Source of the DNA: Methanomethylovorans sp041447285
Lineage (GTDB): Archaea; Halobacteriota; Methanosarcinia; Methanosarcinales; Methanosarcinaceae
DNA: 64,000 nucleotides
NCBI RefSeq assembly: GCF_041447285.1
Contig: NZ_JBGMEB010000009.1
Coordinates: forward strand, 62,001 to 126,000
Direction of reading: 5' to 3'
The position numbers and the translations under genes were made by a program. Each line of letters begins with the position of its first letter. Position 1 is the stretch's first letter. Shown here piece by piece: positions 62,541 through 64,000 of this stretch. The notes beneath the pieces were generated by a model that made no database searches, was not told where the DNA came from, and saw only the letters and a list, made by a program, of their open reading frames with translations.

Positions 62541-63779
62541 ATGACGAACACAAGTGCAGATACTCCCGTTGATACCGGCGCAACCAGAGACAAAGCCCGG
62601 ACAGGATTTGAGAATCTTAGTAAAGAAGATGTAAGGTCACTGCTCAACGAGATAGAACTGCTGAAAGTCAACAATGAGAACATGCGGGCAAAGCTGCTTG
62701 AGGCCAGCATGATGAACAACTCCTATATGGAAGAAGTCAGCAAGCTCAAGAAGCAGGTTGAGCACCTTACAACACCTCCACTGTTCATTGCCAGTATAAT
62801 GGAGATAGAAGGAGATATGGTCCTTATAAGGCAACATGGCAACAACCAGGAAGTCATGACAAGGACCCCACCTTCCCTTCATGGAAAACTGGAACCTGGC
62901 ATGAGAGTCAGTGTGAACGGAGCTTTCTCTATAATATCTATCATACGCAAGGGTACTGATGTCAGAGCACAGGTGATGGAACTGATCAATTCACCTGGAA
63001 TAGACTATGATATGATAGGTGGCCTTGACGAAGTGATCAAAGAAGTCATTGAGTCTGTAGAGCTGCCGCTCACTGAGCCTGAGCTATTCTCTAACATAGG
63101 TATTGAGCCACCAAATGGAGTGCTTCTCTATGGCGCACCTGGTACAGGGAAGACCTTAATCGCAAAGGCAGTTGCCTCCAGAGCAAAAGCAACTTTCATT
63201 CGGATGTCCGGTTCTGACCTTGTACAGAAGTTCATCGGCGAAGGTGCGAGATTGGTCAAAGATGTATTCCAGCTTGCCCGGGATAAGTCTCCTGCAATAC
63301 TATTCATAGATGAAATTGATGCTGTAGGCGGTATGCGTACCCATGATGGCACAACAGGTTCAGCCGAAGTGAATCGTACTATGCTGCAACTTCTGGCTGA
63401 AATGGATGGGTTTGATGCCACAAAGAACGTAAAGGTTATCGCTGCCACAAACAGAATAGATTTGCTGGACCCAGCTCTCTTGCGCCCCGGCAGATTTGAC
63501 AGAGTAATTGAGATACCTTTGCCTGACCTGGATGCTCGCGAAGAAATATTGAACATCCACACCCGCAAGATGAAACTTGCAGATGACGTGGACTTCAAGA
63601 AGCTTGCCAAGATCACGACTGGACTTAGTGGTGCAGACCTTCAGGTTATTACCAAGGAGGCAGGCATGTTCGTGCTAAGGCGCCGCGGAAACCAGGTGAC
63701 CATGCAAGACATGATGGATGCTTATGAAAAAGTAGTTTCCGAAGAAGAGACAGCTACACCCTCTGGTATGTTCGCATAA
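62541..63779 (+). CDS. pan: Proteasome-activating nucleotidase
   Basis: 412 residues. An N-terminal coiled coil (EDVRSLLNEIELLKVNNENM) is followed by an OB domain and an AAA+ module with Walker A GAPGTGKTLIAKAVA, Walker B ILFIDEIDAVGG, pore loop and arginine-finger LLRPGRFDR. PAN unfolds proteins and feeds them to the 20S proteasome. The C-terminus is GMFA, so the usual hydrophobic-Tyr-X gate-opening tail has Phe in the Tyr position. AGGGGCG precedes the ATG. Confidence 0.96.
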   Translation: MTNTSADTPVDTGATRDKARTGFENLSKEDVRSLLNEIELLKVNNENMRAKLLEASMMNNSYMEEVSKLKKQVEHLTTPPLFIASIMEIEGDMVLIRQHGNNQEVMTRTPPSLHGKLEPGMRVSVNGAFSIISIIRKGTDVRAQVMELINSPGIDYDMIGGLDEVIKEVIESVELPLTEPELFSNIGIEPPNGVLLYGAPGTGKTLIAKAVASRAKATFIRMSGSDLVQKFIGEGARLVKDVFQLARDKSPAILFIDEIDAVGGMRTHDGTTGSAEVNRTMLQLLAEMDGFDATKNVKVIAATNRIDLLDPALLRPGRFDRVIEIPLPDLDAREEILNIHTRKMKLADDVDFKKLAKITTGLSGADLQVITKEAGMFVLRRRGNQVTMQDMMDAYEKVVSEEETATPSGMFA

Positions 63780-63861
63780 GAACATACATCATTTATCCTG
63801 AACGAAAAGTTAATATCCGTTAAGTGTATTTTGGGTATGCTGTCAAAGCAAATAACGCAAT

Positions 63862-63936
63862 GCTCCGATAGTGTAGCACGGCCAATCATGCAGGACTCTC
63901 ACTCCTGCGACTGGGGTTCGAATCCCCATCGGAGCA
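63862..63936 (+). tRNA. tRNA-Glu (anticodon CUC)
   Basis: This is a 75-nt cloverleaf with acceptor GCTCCGA pairing with TCGGAGC plus discriminator A. The anticodon stem CAGGA/TCCTG encloses CTCTCAC, so the anticodon is CTC. The T arm has GTTCGAATC. CCA is not encoded. Confidence 0.95.
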
Positions 63937-64000
63937 CTATAAATTTTTTTATACACCTAATCAATACGACTTTTTAAACCTATTTTGAAGTACTGAAGTT

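Overview
The window comes from a methanogenic archaeon of the Methanosarcinaceae type (Methanolobus, Methanomethylovorans or Methanococcoides are plausible; I cannot fix the genus). Archaeal markers seen directly are the replication factor C large subunit, both topoisomerase VI subunits, the proteasome-activating nucleotidase PAN, a UbiA-type archaeal lipid prenyltransferase, archaeal TATA-like promoters and leaderless starts. MtxX points to a methanogen. A disaggregatase-like surface protein and PGF-pre-PGF cell-surface proteins point to the Methanosarcinaceae. Coding density is ordinary, with AT-rich intergenic regions. I see no CRISPR array, no prophage and no intact insertion sequence.

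Layout. 1-1.2 kb: start of a truncated regulator-like gene with two operator-like repeats, tRNA-Ile, tRNA-Ala, and a 34-residue Cys/His-rich microprotein behind a long hairpin leader. 1.4-9.9 kb: a large surface adhesin, a PAP2 membrane enzyme, an FKBP lipoprotein, an OB-fold protein, a sugar-nucleotide pyrophosphorylase beside a flippase-like membrane protein, and a radical SAM/HhH enzyme. 10-17.5 kb: ilvD, lipid prenyltransferase, an Hpt/response-regulator pair, a zinc microprotein, a repeat-rich RHH/winged-helix protein, and a tight MtxX/ThyA-like pair. 17.5-24.8 kb: rfcL, a 0.85 kb non-coding region with a duplicated hairpin, an Lrp-type sensor domain, topo VI B and A, an MscS channel and CutA. 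25-35.3 kb: a frameshifted histidine kinase, an acetyltransferase, a CBS/CorC membrane protein, a MarR regulator facing two tandem potassium-transporter-like genes, and thrC. 35.5-44.1 kb: a surface subtilase, an ABC1 kinase, a LysE exporter, a sodium/solute symporter with two tiny coupled upstream ORFs, and an HD phosphohydrolase.

44.4-50.3 kb holds the 1582-residue disaggregatase-like protein and a 1.2 kb hairpin-rich intergenic region. 50.4-55.3 kb has a HEAT-repeat protein, a DUF3795 protein, a transposase fossil against tRNA-Leu, and two MATE exporters, one in an operon with a MarR regulator that has two near-identical upstream palindromes. 55.6-64 kb has a lipoprotein, photolyase, tRNA-Gly, uvrB, two overlapping DUF131 membrane proteins, a Q/P-rich winged-helix protein, PAN and tRNA-Glu.

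Themes. Cell-surface remodelling: adhesin, subtilase and disaggregatase, the first two sharing the same C-terminal domain. Ion and solute homeostasis: KimA-like and Kup transporters, MscS, symporter, LysE, two MATEs. Genome maintenance: RfcL, topo VI, photolyase, UvrB. The least explained elements are the microprotein leader (914-1119), the 200-bp-period duplicated hairpin (19252-19545), the triple-coupled small-ORF/symporter locus (41595-43223) and the GC-rich hairpin pair at 49332-49380.
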